Source: Bauldia sp.
Lineage (GTDB): Bacteria > Pseudomonadota > Alphaproteobacteria > Rhizobiales > Kaistiaceae
Assembly (NCBI GenBank): GCA_026126065.1
Contig: JAHCJY010000004.1
Span: 248,001 to 312,000, forward strand
Direction of reading: 5' to 3'
DNA: 64,000 nt
In this document: positions 17,340 to 28,012 of the stretch, piece by piece
Layout of the letters: every line of letters begins with the position of its first letter
Position numbering within the stretch: the first letter of the stretch is position 1
Program-made: the position numbers and the translations under genes
Notes under the pieces: model-generated
What the model was told of the DNA's origin: nothing
Seen by the model: the letters and a program-made list of their open reading frames with translations, nothing else
Databases searched by the model: none

Positions 17340-18951
17340 CGGCGAGCTCCCCGAACAGGTGCGCCAGCACGTCGTCCGCCGGATCGCCCAGTTCGACGGC
17401 GATCGTGGCGGGCGTGCCGTCCACGTTGGCGAATGTCAGCTCGAGCCATCCGCCGGCCAGGAGCGCCGGGATGTCGGTGTCGCCGATCTGCAGGCTGAAG
17501 CCGCGCCGGAGCAGTTCGCCCGACAGCGCCACCGCCCCGCCATCCGGCCCGGCCCTGACGCCGATACCTTCCAGGCTGGCGAGGCCGCCATGGAGGATGC
17601 GGGTGGGATATGACCAGGCGGCGGCTTCCACCTTGATCGACCTGCCGCCTTCAAGCCGTCCGATCGAGGCGCGCCCCCAGATATCGGCCTCGGGGAAGCG
17701 GAAGGTGACGATGGCCTGATGCGTGGAGGCATCGAACGCCCAGGTCGCGGTGCCTTCGACGGCGAGCGGCTCAACGACCTTGGGCGGGTCGGGCGGCATG
17801 TCCAGGACGACACGGGTCGCTGCCGCCGGGTCGGGCAGGCTCCGGCCCCACGCGGAGGCAGCATCGGCGAAGACGGCCTGCGCGGCGCTCAACTTGCCGA
17901 TCAGGAGCGCGCCGCCGCTGCCGTCGGCGTAGCTGAAGACCAGCGTGAAGCCGCGGTGGTCGAAGAGGAGTTCGTCGTTCCGCTCGCTCCACCGGGCGGG
18001 CAGCACGATCCGGAACGTGTTCTCGCCCGTCGCCGTCGCGGAGCCCATCAGGTCGACGATTTCGCCCGCGGCAGTGTCTACCGTCAGACGCTCGATGTAC
18101 TCGGCCACCCGTGGCTCGCCCGGCCGGAAGATCACGTCGATGCGCGTCGCCCCGTCGTTGCCAAGCCGGGCGATCTCCAGGCCGACCTCGAGGTCGGCCT
18201 CCGCGATGGCGATCGTTGCGGTGATCGCGGGATCGTCGGCCGGTCCGGTGAGACTCCAGGCCAGCGCCCCGCGATACTCGCCGTCGACGTCGAAGTTCCG
18301 GTCGAGCGCGACGTAGCGGACGCCGCTCGTGGCGGCAATCCGGGCCAGGAGGTCGTCATTCATCCGGTTGAGTTGGTCCAGCGTGCCCCGGTTGATCTCG
18401 GCGATCTCCCCCGGCGTGAAGACGTGGATGTCCTCGTTCGGGGTCCGGTACGTCGCAAGGATCGCCCGCAGCGGAATGCCGAAGTGCATCCACGATTCGA
18501 GAGTGAAGCCGAGGAGCAGGGCGATTTCGTCCGGCCGGACGAACACTTCGTCCGAGTAGCTGCGATGGACGCCGAGTTCGCCGACCGCCACCCGCCGCGT
18601 GCCGCCGAAGAAGATCGTGCTGCAGGCCGAGTAGCAGCCCGCCCCCTCGGGAACGAAGGTATCGATGCCGAGCGCGTAGACCAGCTCGGAGATGACGCGC
18701 GCCTGCTCCGTGAGGCCACCGGGGCTGTCGAGGACGAGAAGCGCCACGTCGGGGTGGTCGAGGACGAGCGCGACGAAGTCGTCCGAGGCATGTTCCTCGA
18801 TCGGCCCGTCGAGATACGCGATCCGGCTGTCGACCGCGTCGAGCCGGAAGATGCCATATCCCGTGTCGGGCGGGGGGACGATGGCGGCCGCCGCGGCACC
18901 CGCGGCCAGACACGCCGCAAGTCCGGCGGCGACGATGGCCGAAACTCTCAT
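17329..18951 (-). CDS. exported ClpP-fold (COG3904-like) protein with intact CxSAC motif
   Basis: A 540-residue protein with a signal peptide (residues 1-23). Residues 33-180 carry the ClpP/crotonase-like fold: IAYLDGPIEEHASDDF, LLVLDSPGGLTEQARVI, and GCYSACSTIFFGG with Ser108 between Cys106 and Cys110, followed by GELGVHRSY. The family is predicted to be periplasmic serine peptidases, but no substrate is known. Residues 190-540 are repeated beta-rich segments, with REVLDMPPDPP-like linkers, and resemble no family I can name. It overlaps the next gene by 11 bases, suggesting translational coupling of the pair. Confidence 0.78.
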   Translation of the reverse strand: MRVSAIVAAGLAACLAAGAAAAAIVPPPDTGYGIFRLDAVDSRIAYLDGPIEEHASDDFVALVLDHPDVALLVLDSPGGLTEQARVISELVYALGIDTFVPEGAGCYSACSTIFFGGTRRVAVGELGVHRSYSDEVFVRPDEIALLLGFTLESWMHFGIPLRAILATYRTPNEDIHVFTPGEIAEINRGTLDQLNRMNDDLLARIAATSGVRYVALDRNFDVDGEYRGALAWSLTGPADDPAITATIAIAEADLEVGLEIARLGNDGATRIDVIFRPGEPRVAEYIERLTVDTAAGEIVDLMGSATATGENTFRIVLPARWSERNDELLFDHRGFTLVFSYADGSGGALLIGKLSAAQAVFADAASAWGRSLPDPAAATRVVLDMPPDPPKVVEPLAVEGTATWAFDASTHQAIVTFRFPEADIWGRASIGRLEGGRSIKVEAAAWSYPTRILHGGLASLEGIGVRAGPDGGAVALSGELLRRGFSLQIGDTDIPALLAGGWLELTFANVDGTPATIAVELGDPADDVLAHLFGELADAP

Positions 18952-19043
18952 TTGGTCAGCGCCAGCCCCTGCAATGCATCCTGCCGACGACGGACCACAC
19001 CCGTCGGGCCGGTCGGCACAATGACCCAGCGGGCAACGACCGT

Positions 19044-20063
<1,020 letters not shown>

Positions 20064-20663
20064 CTAGCGGAAGAAGAAGACCGGCGTTCCATCGAGCAAC
20101 TGGCCTTCAAAGCGCAGCGCGCTCACCGGAGCCAGCGTCGCGATCGAGGTGCCGTCGGCCGAAGCGAGGGTGACGACGTTGCCGCTGAGACTCCAGGTCC
20201 CAACCGACCGGAGAACGGACGACGCGCACTCGGCCTGCCCGAGCATGGGCTGAGTGGAGGCGCGGAAGTAGTCGCCGGTCCAGGCCGTCAATGTGAGGAA
20301 CAACCGACAGTTGGTGTTTCCCGTGGTCACGGTCCAGCCGCCGATGATGTCGGGCGACCGGACGTCCGTGGCGGCGTTCGCCGCAAGGGCACCCACCTGG
20401 TTGGGTTCACCGATCGCGTTAGCCGGCGGAAGCGGACCGGCGCCGGTCGGCGGCGTCGTGGCCACCGGGCCGGGATCGTATCCCTCGGCGGGCGGAAGCG
20501 TGCCCGTCTCGACGGCGGTCGTCGGGGCGGCCTGGTTGAAGTCGGTTGGCTGGCCAGTCGCGGCGGCCTGCGTGCCGCCGCCGAGGGGAATTCCGATCGC
20601 CCCGACCTGGCCGCAGGCTGCGAGCGTGAGCGCCAGGAGCGGCGCGACCCAAACCAGCTTCAT
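20064..20663 (-). CDS. lipoprotein with Inh/Omp19-type domain
   Basis: A 199-residue outer-membrane or periplasmic lipoprotein. The start MKLVWVAPLL leads into a LAAC lipobox with Cys17. Residues 25-110 are a Pro/Thr/Gly-rich linker. Residues 110-199 match the protease inhibitor Inh / Omp19 beta-barrel layout: IIGGWTVTT, CRLFLTLTAWTGDYFRA, CASSVLRSVGTWSLSGNVVTL and a final DGTPVFFFR. Brucella Omp19, of this family, inhibits host proteases; a similar role here is inference. It is next to mdh on the same strand but separated by about 50 bases. Confidence 0.85.
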   Translation of the reverse strand: MKLVWVAPLLALTLAACGQVGAIGIPLGGGTQAAATGQPTDFNQAAPTTAVETGTLPPAEGYDPGPVATTPPTGAGPLPPANAIGEPNQVGALAANAATDVRSPDIIGGWTVTTGNTNCRLFLTLTAWTGDYFRASTQPMLGQAECASSVLRSVGTWSLSGNVVTLASADGTSIATLAPVSALRFEGQLLDGTPVFFFR

Positions 20664-20859
20664 CCGCAAGCACCTCTCTCGGCCGCGGCAGCGGGCCATG
20701 CAAACGCGACGGGACCCGAACGGACTGCCTCGGGGCTTCGTGGCATAAGCGGCAGATACCTTCCTTCGTTCCCCCGGACAAGTGTGGCCGGGGAAAACCT
20801 CCCGGGAGCAATGCGCCCGGCTCGGGCGTTGTACCGGCACCATTTGACGGAGGCGTGAA

Positions 20860-21051
20860 ATGAACGATCAGCGCAAGCCATTGGAAACGCGCGAGGATGC
20901 TGCCCTGGACGAGGCCCTCGAAGAGAGCTTTCCCGCCAGCGATCCACCGGCGACGTCGCCTGGGCATGCCGGCGAGCCGGCGCCCCTCCTCGACGAGCGG
21001 AACAGACAGCGCGGCAATCGCCCGCGGGCCGGCGACGAACAGGCGCGCTAG
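20860..21051 (+). CDS. small protein with the LDEALEESFPASDP motif
   Basis: A 63-residue hydrophilic protein. GGAGGCG lies 6 bases before the ATG. Residues 13-31 carry ALDEALEESFPASDPPA, a short motif found in many small alphaproteobacterial proteins and as a tail on others. The rest is basic and Pro/Arg-rich and probably disordered. No function is known. Confidence 0.8.
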   Translation: MNDQRKPLETREDAALDEALEESFPASDPPATSPGHAGEPAPLLDERNRQRGNRPRAGDEQAR

Positions 21052-21061
21052 ACGCGGCGCG

Positions 21062-22198
21062 TCAGGCCGCGCGGATGGCGGAGCGCACGAACTCGCGTGC
21101 TGCCGCCCGCGTCGCTTCAGCGGCGAACCGGCGCAGCATGGTGGCGAGTTCCCCGATGGGCCCATCGGACGTCATCTCGTGGCGGGCCAGAACATCGTCG
21201 ACCACGCGCCGCGACATCCGCGGCGCAGGACCGTTGAAGGCGCTGTACTCGCGGCAGGCCGACAAGGCGGATGCGAAAGCCCCGAACGCGGACAGCGGCA
21301 GGCCGGCGCGGCCATAGACGGCCTTGAGCGGCCCTGCCCTCCCATCGTTGACGAGGCTTCGCACGCGGCCCTCAGGTACGCTTGACAGGATCGAGAGGGC
21401 CGCGGCGAAGAAGGAAACATTTCCTGCGCACAAGGCGCGGAGGAGGAGCGACGTGGTCAGCTGACCCGTGCTGCGAAGGTGCTCGGCCAGTACGGCCAGA
21501 TGCTCTTCCGCCGTTTCGGCAGCGATAGCGACTGTCGCGTCGTCGCAGGCGTCGCGCACCACCTCGTCGGCCCGGACGTCGTCCAGCCAGGAACGCCGGC
21601 TCACCAGCACGCCCAGCGCGTGTCCGAGATCGCGGAGAAGGCCGTGGCGAACGGCGACGGGCAGATCGTCGCGCTCCAGGAGAATGCTGCGGATGTCCGG
21701 GTCGCTGCCGAAGCGCGCCGCCAGCCGCGACAGCGTCATCGGCACGATCGAAGCCCCCTCGTTCTCGAGGAGGATGCGACAGCACAGCGGGCCGCCCAGC
21801 TCGGCGATCGCTGCCGCGACACTCGGCGCAAGCACCGGACGGCCGGCGATGGCCTCCTGGAGCGGCACGGACATCGTGGCGACGAGGTCGACGAGTTCGC
21901 CGTCGAGAAGCACCGGCGAACGCGAGGCGACCTCGACCGCGATGTCCTGGCGGTCCTGGACGAGGCTGAGAATCAGGTTCCGCGGTGCTTCGGGGCTGCC
22001 GCCGAGCGCATCGGCAAGGGCGAAGCGAACCTGCGGCGACGGATCGTCGAGGAGGATGGTGAGCGATGTCTCCATCCGCTCGAGCGTGTCGCGGTCGACG
22101 TCGGCATAGAGATACGACCGGGCCAGGGCGTGGGCGGCCTCAGCACGCTGCGCGGTTGATGCCGTTTCAAGCCAGCCGATGAAATCGCGGACGATCAA
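21062..22198 (-). CDS. DUF2336 domain protein
   Basis: A 378-residue cytoplasmic, mostly alpha-helical protein with HEAT-like repeats at the N-terminus (ALARSYLYADVDRDTLERMETSLTILLDDPSPQVRFALADALG) and the long helical body seen in DUF2336 proteins. Relatives in Caulobacter and rhizobia are unassigned or linked to cell-cycle and envelope functions by context only. It ends 10 bases after the small + strand gene, in convergent orientation. Confidence 0.82.
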   Translation of the reverse strand: MIVRDFIGWLETASTAQRAEAAHALARSYLYADVDRDTLERMETSLTILLDDPSPQVRFALADALGGSPEAPRNLILSLVQDRQDIAVEVASRSPVLLDGELVDLVATMSVPLQEAIAGRPVLAPSVAAAIAELGGPLCCRILLENEGASIVPMTLSRLAARFGSDPDIRSILLERDDLPVAVRHGLLRDLGHALGVLVSRRSWLDDVRADEVVRDACDDATVAIAAETAEEHLAVLAEHLRSTGQLTTSLLLRALCAGNVSFFAAALSILSSVPEGRVRSLVNDGRAGPLKAVYGRAGLPLSAFGAFASALSACREYSAFNGPAPRMSRRVVDDVLARHEMTSDGPIGELATMLRRFAAEATRAAAREFVRSAIRAA

Positions 22199-22301
22199 CA
22201 GCTTCCCCGGGCTTCTTCACGTAAGCCACGACGCGTCGGTCATGGTTACTGAAGCGTGAGTATTGGCCCGGCATGGTAAAGTTGAGGTTAACCTTCCGCC
22301 G

Positions 22302-22880
22302 TCAGCCGACGGGCGGCGCCCATCGCGTGACGAGGGTGGCGATTTCGGGCCGCCAGCGCTCCCGCGGCGGGACGCGGGGCGTGCCGACATGGATGAAGCC
22401 GGCGATCCGCTCGCCCTCGACGAGGCCGAACATCGTCCGGGCCCAGTCGTCATAGGCCGGCCAGTCGGTGAGCCAGTTCGCGGCAAAGCCGAGCGCATGC
22501 GCGGCGTTGAGGAGGTTCATCGCGACCGCGCCGGTGGAGAGAATCTCCTCCCACTCCGTCGCCCACTCGCTCGGCACGAGCCGGCTGACGAGGACGATGA
22601 CCGTCGGCGCTCTGGTGAAGCGTTCGCGCTCGGCGTCAAGTTCCTGCGGGTGCGGCGGCGGCGCGCGCTCGGCGCGGCGCGCCGCGAGCGCCTCGCCAGC
22701 GGCGCGCCGGGCGTCGCCCTCGATGATGATGAAGCGCCACGGCGCCTCCTTGCCGTGGTCCGGCACGCGGGTCGCGACGCGGAGAAGCCGCTCGAGCGCC
22801 GCCGCATCCGGTCCGGGTTCGCCGAGAAACGCGGCCGGGATCGAGCGGCGCGTCGCAAGGAACTCGTACGGGGCGGTCAT
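22302..22880 (-). CDS. nitroreductase family protein
   Basis: A 192-residue FMN-dependent oxidoreductase of the short YdjA-like type. The N-terminal EFLATRRSIP is the FMN-phosphate arm, followed by RVATRVPDHGKEAPWRFIII, then TGAVAMNLLNAAHALGFAANWLT and the C-terminal GFIHVGTPR. The ATG at 22880 has GAGGAG upstream. Substrate unknown; relatives reduce nitroaromatics or quinones using NAD(P)H. Confidence 0.9.
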   Translation of the reverse strand: MTAPYEFLATRRSIPAAFLGEPGPDAAALERLLRVATRVPDHGKEAPWRFIIIEGDARRAAGEALAARRAERAPPPHPQELDAERERFTRAPTVIVLVSRLVPSEWATEWEEILSTGAVAMNLLNAAHALGFAANWLTDWPAYDDWARTMFGLVEGERIAGFIHVGTPRVPPRERWRPEIATLVTRWAPPVG

Positions 22881-23008
22881 CGGCGCTCTCCTCGTCGCCC
22901 ACAGGGCGTGACGCAAATCGCTTGCATGCTACAGGGAAGGTCGCAAAAACGCCTCGCTCCAGGTCTCAGAACAGCCCCCACGCAAACGCTTCGGCAGAGC
23001 TCGACCAA

Positions 23009-24190
23009 ATGATTCGACGGCGAGGAAGACGGCGCGGTCTGGTTGCGGCCACGGTGGTGGCTGCGGCAGTCCTCCTTGCCGTGCCCGCTCCTCCGTTCGC
23101 GATCCCCGCCTTTGCCCAGGACGCGGGGGTTCCCCTTCCTCCCCCCAATCCCGCGCGCCTGCCTGCGCTACCGGAGGCCGAACTGATCGGCCCGACTCTC
23201 GACGGGTTCTCGGCCATCGCGGGCGGGGACTTGCCGCTTCCTGGCGGCGATCCCGCCCTGCCGCTGAACTTCCTGCCCAATCCCCAGCCCGACGGCGGCG
23301 GCGGACCGCTGAACCTGGTGCCCAATCCCGGCGGGCCGCTCGACCTGCTGCCGCTGCCCAACGCTGCGACCCCGCCCGAGGCCGGACCGTCCGTGGCCGC
23401 AGGTCCGCCCGTCGATTTCCTCCTCACCGCCACCATGGTCGAGGGCGGCACCGTGATCCCGTCCGACATCAGATGGTGGATCTTCGGGGAGAACCCCGGC
23501 CGCGACGGCACACTCCCTCTCGTGAGGGAGATTGAAGGCGGCGCTGTGCGGGTGCTGCTTTCGCCTGGCTTCTACCTCGTTCAGGCGGTCTATGGCCGCG
23601 CCACCGCCACGACCCGGATCGAGGTTGGGCCGACGTCGCGCGATGAGACGATTGCCCTCAATGCCGGCGGACTTCGCCTGCGCGCGGTGATCGGCGACGA
23701 GCTCCCGATCCCGCCGGCCGACCTTCGCTTTGAGGTCCTCATGGCCGGCGAGAACGCCGGCGACCGGACGGTGGTCACCGAGAACGCGGGGCCGGACCAG
23801 ATCATCCGGCTCAGCGCGGGCCCGTACCAGGTCATCAGCTACTATGGCGAGACCAACGCCATCGTTCGCGCCGACGTCACCGTCACCGCGGGACAGCTGA
23901 CCGACGTGACGCTCTACCATCAGGCAGCGCGGGTCACGCTCAAGCTCGTCACTTCACGCGGCGGCGAGGCGCTGGCCAATACCGCATGGTCAGTCGTGAC
24001 GGAGGGCGGCGAGATCGTGTTCGACAGCGTCGGCGCCTTTCCGACCCTCGTGCTTGCCACGGGCAACTACACCGCCATCGCCAAGCACGGCGATGACGTC
24101 TTCGAAAGCCCGTTCACGGTCGGCGCCGGCCTCAACCGCGATGTCGAGGTATTGGCCGAGAACCCGGTACAGGCGGCGGTCGCTCCCTAG
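23009..24190 (+). CDS. exported proline-rich protein with three beta-sandwich repeats
   Basis: A 393-residue protein. A basic start (MIRRRGRRRG) and hydrophobic segment lead into a signal cleavage near PAFAQ. Residues 40-135 are rich in Pro, Gly and Leu. The remainder holds three repeats of about 85 residues, each ending with an A/PG-x-Y-x-V/A-x-x-x-x-YG or KHG turn then V.V..G (LSPGFYLVQAVYG, LSAGPYQVISYYG, LATGNYTAIAKHG), like carboxypeptidase-regulatory or PEGA domains. Probably an envelope structural or binding protein. The start is uncertain; the frame is open a further 29 codons upstream. Confidence 0.7.
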   Translation: MIRRRGRRRGLVAATVVAAAVLLAVPAPPFAIPAFAQDAGVPLPPPNPARLPALPEAELIGPTLDGFSAIAGGDLPLPGGDPALPLNFLPNPQPDGGGGPLNLVPNPGGPLDLLPLPNAATPPEAGPSVAAGPPVDFLLTATMVEGGTVIPSDIRWWIFGENPGRDGTLPLVREIEGGAVRVLLSPGFYLVQAVYGRATATTRIEVGPTSRDETIALNAGGLRLRAVIGDELPIPPADLRFEVLMAGENAGDRTVVTENAGPDQIIRLSAGPYQVISYYGETNAIVRADVTVTAGQLTDVTLYHQAARVTLKLVTSRGGEALANTAWSVVTEGGEIVFDSVGAFPTLVLATGNYTAIAKHGDDVFESPFTVGAGLNRDVEVLAENPVQAAVAP

Positions 24191-24345
24191 CAATTCCGTT
24201 CCTGTGGGCTTTGCAGGCTCATCGTGCACTCGCCTGCGGCCGAAGGGAGCGCGCGATTGGACCGGCCGACCCGAAACGATGGCGAGCGGCGTGACCGACG
24301 GCCTCTTGTGCATCGGGTCGCGCCGCAGCGCCGCCCTCTTCAAAT

Positions 24346-24912
24346 TCAGCGCAGCGTGGCCAGCATTGCCTGAAGAAGGGGCGTTGCCCCGGCGAAGTCC
24401 TCCACCACGACGAGGACGACGAAGGTCGTTCCATCGCGATCGACGACGATGAGGTTTGACCCGCCAGGCATCCGAACGGAGGCGAACGAGGCTGTCACGG
24501 CAGGTCCGGCGACGGTCTCGAAGGGGACGACAGACACGTCGCTTGCCGCATAGATCGAGGCAACGCGGCGCGCCGCATCCTCAAGGGACATCCCCGGCAC
24601 GATGCCGAGGAGGCCATTGGTCTCCGGGGGCACGATCCCCATTACGAGGGTGCCCGTCGGAAGCGGATTGTTCATCATGAGCGTGCCGACCGCGCTCGGC
24701 GTAGAGGCGATCACGACGAAACCGCTGAGGTCGAGGACCCAGCCGGCCGGATAGTCGATCGCCCAGTGGCCGTTGTAGTCCAGCGTCTCGCTCAGCGCCG
24801 GCAGGATGCGGGCCTGCGGCGCCTGCGCCCACGCGGGCGCCGCCCCCGAAATGCCCGCGACCGGGGCGGCCATCAAAGCCGCCGCCAGTATCGATCTCCG
24901 CAAACGTCCCAT
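24346..24912 (-). CDS. secreted protein of unknown function
   Basis: A 188-residue protein with a signal peptide (MGRLRRSILAAALMAAP to APAWAQ, about residue 30). The mature part has NGHWAIDYPAGWVLDLSGFVVIAST and a C-terminal DGTTFVVLVVVEDFAGATPLLQAML, a layout like PsbP/MOG1-type domains that often handle 'user-protein' envelope tasks. GGGAGGG precedes the ATG. It follows thrS on opposite 3' to 5' order, 35 bases upstream of the thrS stop, so they may share a transcript running toward thrS. Confidence 0.7.
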   Translation of the reverse strand: MGRLRRSILAAALMAAPVAGISGAAPAWAQAPQARILPALSETLDYNGHWAIDYPAGWVLDLSGFVVIASTPSAVGTLMMNNPLPTGTLVMGIVPPETNGLLGIVPGMSLEDAARRVASIYAASDVSVVPFETVAGPAVTASFASVRMPGGSNLIVVDRDGTTFVVLVVVEDFAGATPLLQAMLATLR

Positions 24913-24947
24913 GCGCAGTCCCTCCCCTCGGCCGCGCGAGCGCGCAG

Positions 24948-26918
24948 CTAACCGGTCCCGGCCGCCCGGCGAAGATCCGGGGGCATCGCCTCGTCGCGCA
25001 TCATCGCGATGGCGGCGTCCAGCGTCATCGACTCCTGGTCCTTCGCGCCGAGCCGACGGATGTTCACCGTGCCCTCCTCCGCCTCGCGCTTGCCGCACAC
25101 CAGGATGAGCGGCACCTTCGCCAGCGAATGCTCGCGAACCTTGTAGTTGATCTTCTCGTTGCGAAGGTCGGCCTCCGATCGCAGTCCCGCGGCGCGAAGT
25201 CTGGCGTTGACCTCCGAGGCATAGGCGTCCGCATCACCGGTGATCGTGGCAACGACCCCCTGCACGGGCGCCAGCCACAGCGGGAAGTGGCCGGCGTAGT
25301 TCTCGATCAGGATGCCGAGGAAGCGCTCCATCGAGCCGCAGATGGCGCGGTGGATCATCAGCGGCACGGTCTTGTCGCTCGTGCTGTCGATATAGAACGC
25401 GCCGAGCCGGCTCGGCATGTTGAAATCGACCTGCGTGGTGCCGCACTGCCACTCGCGGCCGATGGCGTCGTGGAGCGTATACTCGAACTTCGGCCCGTAG
25501 AACGCGCCCTCGCCCGGATTCATCCCGATGGTGACGCGACCGTTCGACCGCCGCTCGATCTCCGTCAGGATTTCCGTCATCACCGCTTCGGCGCGGTCCC
25601 ACGCCTTCTCCGAGCCGACGCGGTTCTCCGGCCGGGTCGAGAGCTTCACGGTGATCTTCTCGAAGTCGAAGTCGGCGTAGGCGGACAGGATCAGGTCGTT
25701 GATCTTGAGGCACTCCTCCGCCATCTGCTCCTCGGTGCAGAAGATGTGGGCGTCGTCCTGGGTGAAGGCGCGCACGCGCATCAACCCGTGTAGCGCTCCC
25801 GACGGCTCGTAGCGATGGACAGTGCCGAATTCGGCCATCCGGAGTGGTAGATCGCGGTAACTCTTCAACCCGTGCTTGAAGATCTGGATATGGCCCGGGC
25901 AGTTCATCGGCTTGATGGCGTAGACGCGATCGTCGTCATCGACGTCGTCGCCGGCCGGCTGCGCCTTGAACATGTTCTGGCGGAACCAGTTCCAGTGACC
26001 GGACTGCTCCCACAGGACCTTGTCCAGCATCATGGGAGCGTTGACTTCCTGGTAGTCGGCCTTCAGCCGCCGCCGCATGTAGGCGACGATCTCCTGGAAG
26101 ATCGTCCAGCCCTTGGGGTGCCAGAAGACCGTGCCCGGCCCCTCCTCCTGGAAGTGGAAGAGATCGAGTTCGCGCCCGAGGCGGCGATGATCGCGCTTCT
26201 CGGCCTCCTCGATACGGGTGAGGTAGGCGTCGAGGTCGGCCTTGCTTGTCCAGGCCGTGCCGTAGATGCGGGTGAGCATCGGCCGGTTGGAATCACCGCG
26301 CCAGTACGCGCCGGCAACCTTGGTCAGCTTGAAGGCATCGCCGATCTGCCCGGTCGAGGCCATGTGCGGCCCGCGGCAGAGATCGAACCACTCACCCTGG
26401 TGATAGATTTTGAGCGCCTGCCCTTCCGGGATCGCGTCGACGAGTTCGACCTTGAAGGCCTCGCCCTTGTCGCGGAACACCTGCTTCGCGCGCTCGCGGT
26501 CCCATTCCTCGACGGTGAACGGCGCGTTGCGGGCGATGATCTCCCGCATCTTCGCCTCGATCCTCGGCAGATCCTCGGTCGTGAACGGCTCGTTCCGGAA
26601 GAAGTCGTAGTAGAAGCCGTTGTCGATCACCGGGCCGATGGTCACCTGCGTGCCGGGCCACAGCTCCTGCACCGCCTCGGCCATCACATGCGCCGCGTCA
26701 TGGCGGATCAGTTCGAGCGCGCGCGGGTCGTCGCGGGTGACGATCTCGATGCGGGCGTCCTGGGTGATGGGAGCCGACAGGTCGCCGAGCTTGCCGTCGA
26801 GCGTGACCGCCGCGGCCTTCTTCGCCAGCGATTTCGAGATGCCTTCCGCGACCGCGCGGCCGGTGACGCCGGCCTCGAAGGCGCGCACGGAATTGTCGGG
26901 AAAGGTCAGGTTGATCAT
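24948..26918 (-). CDS. thrS: threonyl-tRNA synthetase
   Basis: A 656-residue class II synthetase that charges tRNA-Thr. The N-terminal TGS domain starts [17 protein letters not shown]. The editing domain has [17 protein letters not shown] (about residues 70-86). The catalytic core shows [35 protein letters not shown] and [10 protein letters not shown]. The C-terminal anticodon-binding domain ends with [18 protein letters not shown]. The start was placed at 26918 because the open frame upstream of it is not ThrRS. Length is normal. Confidence 0.97.
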   Translation of the reverse strand: MINLTFPDNSVRAFEAGVTGRAVAEGISKSLAKKAAAVTLDGKLGDLSAPITQDARIEIVTRDDPRALELIRHDAAHVMAEAVQELWPGTQVTIGPVIDNGFYYDFFRNEPFTTEDLPRIEAKMREIIARNAPFTVEEWDRERAKQVFRDKGEAFKVELVDAIPEGQALKIYHQGEWFDLCRGPHMASTGQIGDAFKLTKVAGAYWRGDSNRPMLTRIYGTAWTSKADLDAYLTRIEEAEKRDHRRLGRELDLFHFQEEGPGTVFWHPKGWTIFQEIVAYMRRRLKADYQEVNAPMMLDKVLWEQSGHWNWFRQNMFKAQPAGDDVDDDDRVYAIKPMNCPGHIQIFKHGLKSYRDLPLRMAEFGTVHRYEPSGALHGLMRVRAFTQDDAHIFCTEEQMAEECLKINDLILSAYADFDFEKITVKLSTRPENRVGSEKAWDRAEAVMTEILTEIERRSNGRVTIGMNPGEGAFYGPKFEYTLHDAIGREWQCGTTQVDFNMPSRLGAFYIDSTSDKTVPLMIHRAICGSMERFLGILIENYAGHFPLWLAPVQGVVATITGDADAYASEVNARLRAAGLRSEADLRNEKINYKVREHSLAKVPLILVCGKREAEEGTVNIRRLGAKDQESMTLDAAIAMMRDEAMPPDLRRAAGTG

Positions 26919-27102
26919 CGGCTTCTCCGGCTCACTCCTGCACACGGGCGCAGGTAAGCGTTTGCGTTGGGCGACCTGATTAGGGCGAAGCGGCGGGCCG
27001 GTAAAGACCCGGCAAGCCCTGTCGACGGCTCGACTACGCGCGTCGAGGCTTGAGTCTGGCCGCCGGTGTTGCGAACGTGCCGGTATCAATGGGGGCAACG
27101 CC

Positions 27103-27516
27103 ATGCGGGCTTTCCTGACCGGAACGATAGCAGTCGCGTTGCTGGTGTCGGCAGAGGCGGCGTCAGCAGGCCCGCACGACGCCGAAATCGAGACAATCCT
27201 CACCGAGGCGGCGACCGACTGGTCGGCGGTCCTGTCGTGCAGCATCCTCAACCCGGAGGAACACACGACGATCCTCGGCTGGTGGGAGGAGGAAGTCGCC
27301 GAACTGGCGCCCCTCCTCGAGGAGGCAGATGTCGCGCCGAAGCTGGCCGCGACGTTTCTGGCCGGCCTTGCGCCGGAGGTGCTGATGGCTCCCACGCAGG
27401 GCGAGGCGGCAGCGCTGATCGCGTATTGCAGCGAGGAGAGCGACTGGCGGCGGCGGCTCGCCTTGTTCACCATCGCCCAGCCCGTCACCGACATCGAACG
27501 GCTGCTCCGACGCTGA
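27103..27516 (+). CDS. small secreted protein of unknown function
   Basis: A 137-residue protein with a clear signal peptide ([22 protein letters not shown]). The mature part is acidic and helical, with [31 protein letters not shown] and a cysteine on each side (SCSIL and AYCSE). No family was recognised. It converges on yidD, seven bases apart. Confidence 0.7.
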   Translation: MRAFLTGTIAVALLVSAEAASAGPHDAEIETILTEAATDWSAVLSCSILNPEEHTTILGWWEEEVAELAPLLEEADVAPKLAATFLAGLAPEVLMAPTQGEAAALIAYCSEESDWRRRLALFTIAQPVTDIERLLRR

Positions 27517-27523
27517 GCCTGCC

Positions 27524-27880
27524 TCAGTCGCGAAGGTCGAGCCGCGTCGCCGGGTCCATATGGGCCCCGGTCCAGAAGCCGTAGCGCCACGGCAGGTACC
27601 AGCGCGACCGGTCCTTCAACGTGTCGGGCACCGGATCGTAGCCCGACGCGCCGTTCGGGCCGCAGCGCTGGAAGCGCGCCACGAACATCCAGCCACCGGC
27701 CCACAGGCCGTGCTTCCGGATCGCTTCCTCGGCGTAGCTCGAGCAGGTCGGCAGGTAGCGGCACTGGCCGCCGATCAACGGCGACAGCGTGTAGCGGTAG
27801 GCCTTGATAAGGCCGATGCCGACAAGGCCGGGGATGCGCGCGAGGATGGAGCGACGATACGTCGCCCGTCCGCCAATCAT
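27524..27880 (-). CDS. yidD: membrane protein insertion efficiency factor YidD
   Basis: A 118-residue protein with the YidD hallmark: [35 protein letters not shown], including the CxxxPxCSxYA cysteines. The C-terminal [17 protein letters not shown] is also typical. It assists YidC-dependent membrane insertion at the inner membrane. The ATG at 27880 gives [11 protein letters not shown]; the frame continues upstream only through a dispersed repeat, so a longer protein is unlikely. It heads the cluster with the Fe-S scaffold, as in other rhizobial genomes. Confidence 0.93.
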   Translation of the reverse strand: MIGGRATYRRSILARIPGLVGIGLIKAYRYTLSPLIGGQCRYLPTCSSYAEEAIRKHGLWAGGWMFVARFQRCGPNGASGYDPVPDTLKDRSRWYLPWRYGFWTGAHMDPATRLDLRD

Positions 27881-27883
27881 CTT

Positions 27884-27970
27884 CGTCACCCCGGCGAGGG
27901 CCGGGGCCCATACTGAGTCCGGGCGATCTGCGGCGGCCCCATGGGTTCCGGCTTTCGCGGGCATGATGAT
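27884..27970. repeat. dispersed palindromic repeat (REP-like, rhizobial type)
   Basis: The - strand reads CATGCCCGCGAAAGCCGG, a spacer with CCCATG, then GGCCCCGGCCCTCGCCGG and GGTGACG. Both ends are imperfect hairpins (for example CCCCGGC-GAGG-GCCGGGG). This is the well-known intergenic element of alphaproteobacteria that is often mistranslated as 'PAKAG...ALAGVT'. It lies exactly between yidD and the next gene. Confidence 0.75.
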
Positions 27971-28012
27971 GTTGGGTGAGGCGCGTGATGACGCCACGCA
28001 CGCGAGGCACAT

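Noticed and set aside
24948..28010. A 1020-codon - strand frame starting far upstream of thrS
   Set aside because: ThrRS begins at 26918 with its TGS domain; the upstream part overlaps yidD and a + strand gene in other frames and has no family match.
27880..28012. A longer YidD including the PAKAG segment
   Set aside because: That segment is a dispersed palindromic repeat, commonly mistranslated, and the family N-terminus fits ATG 27880.
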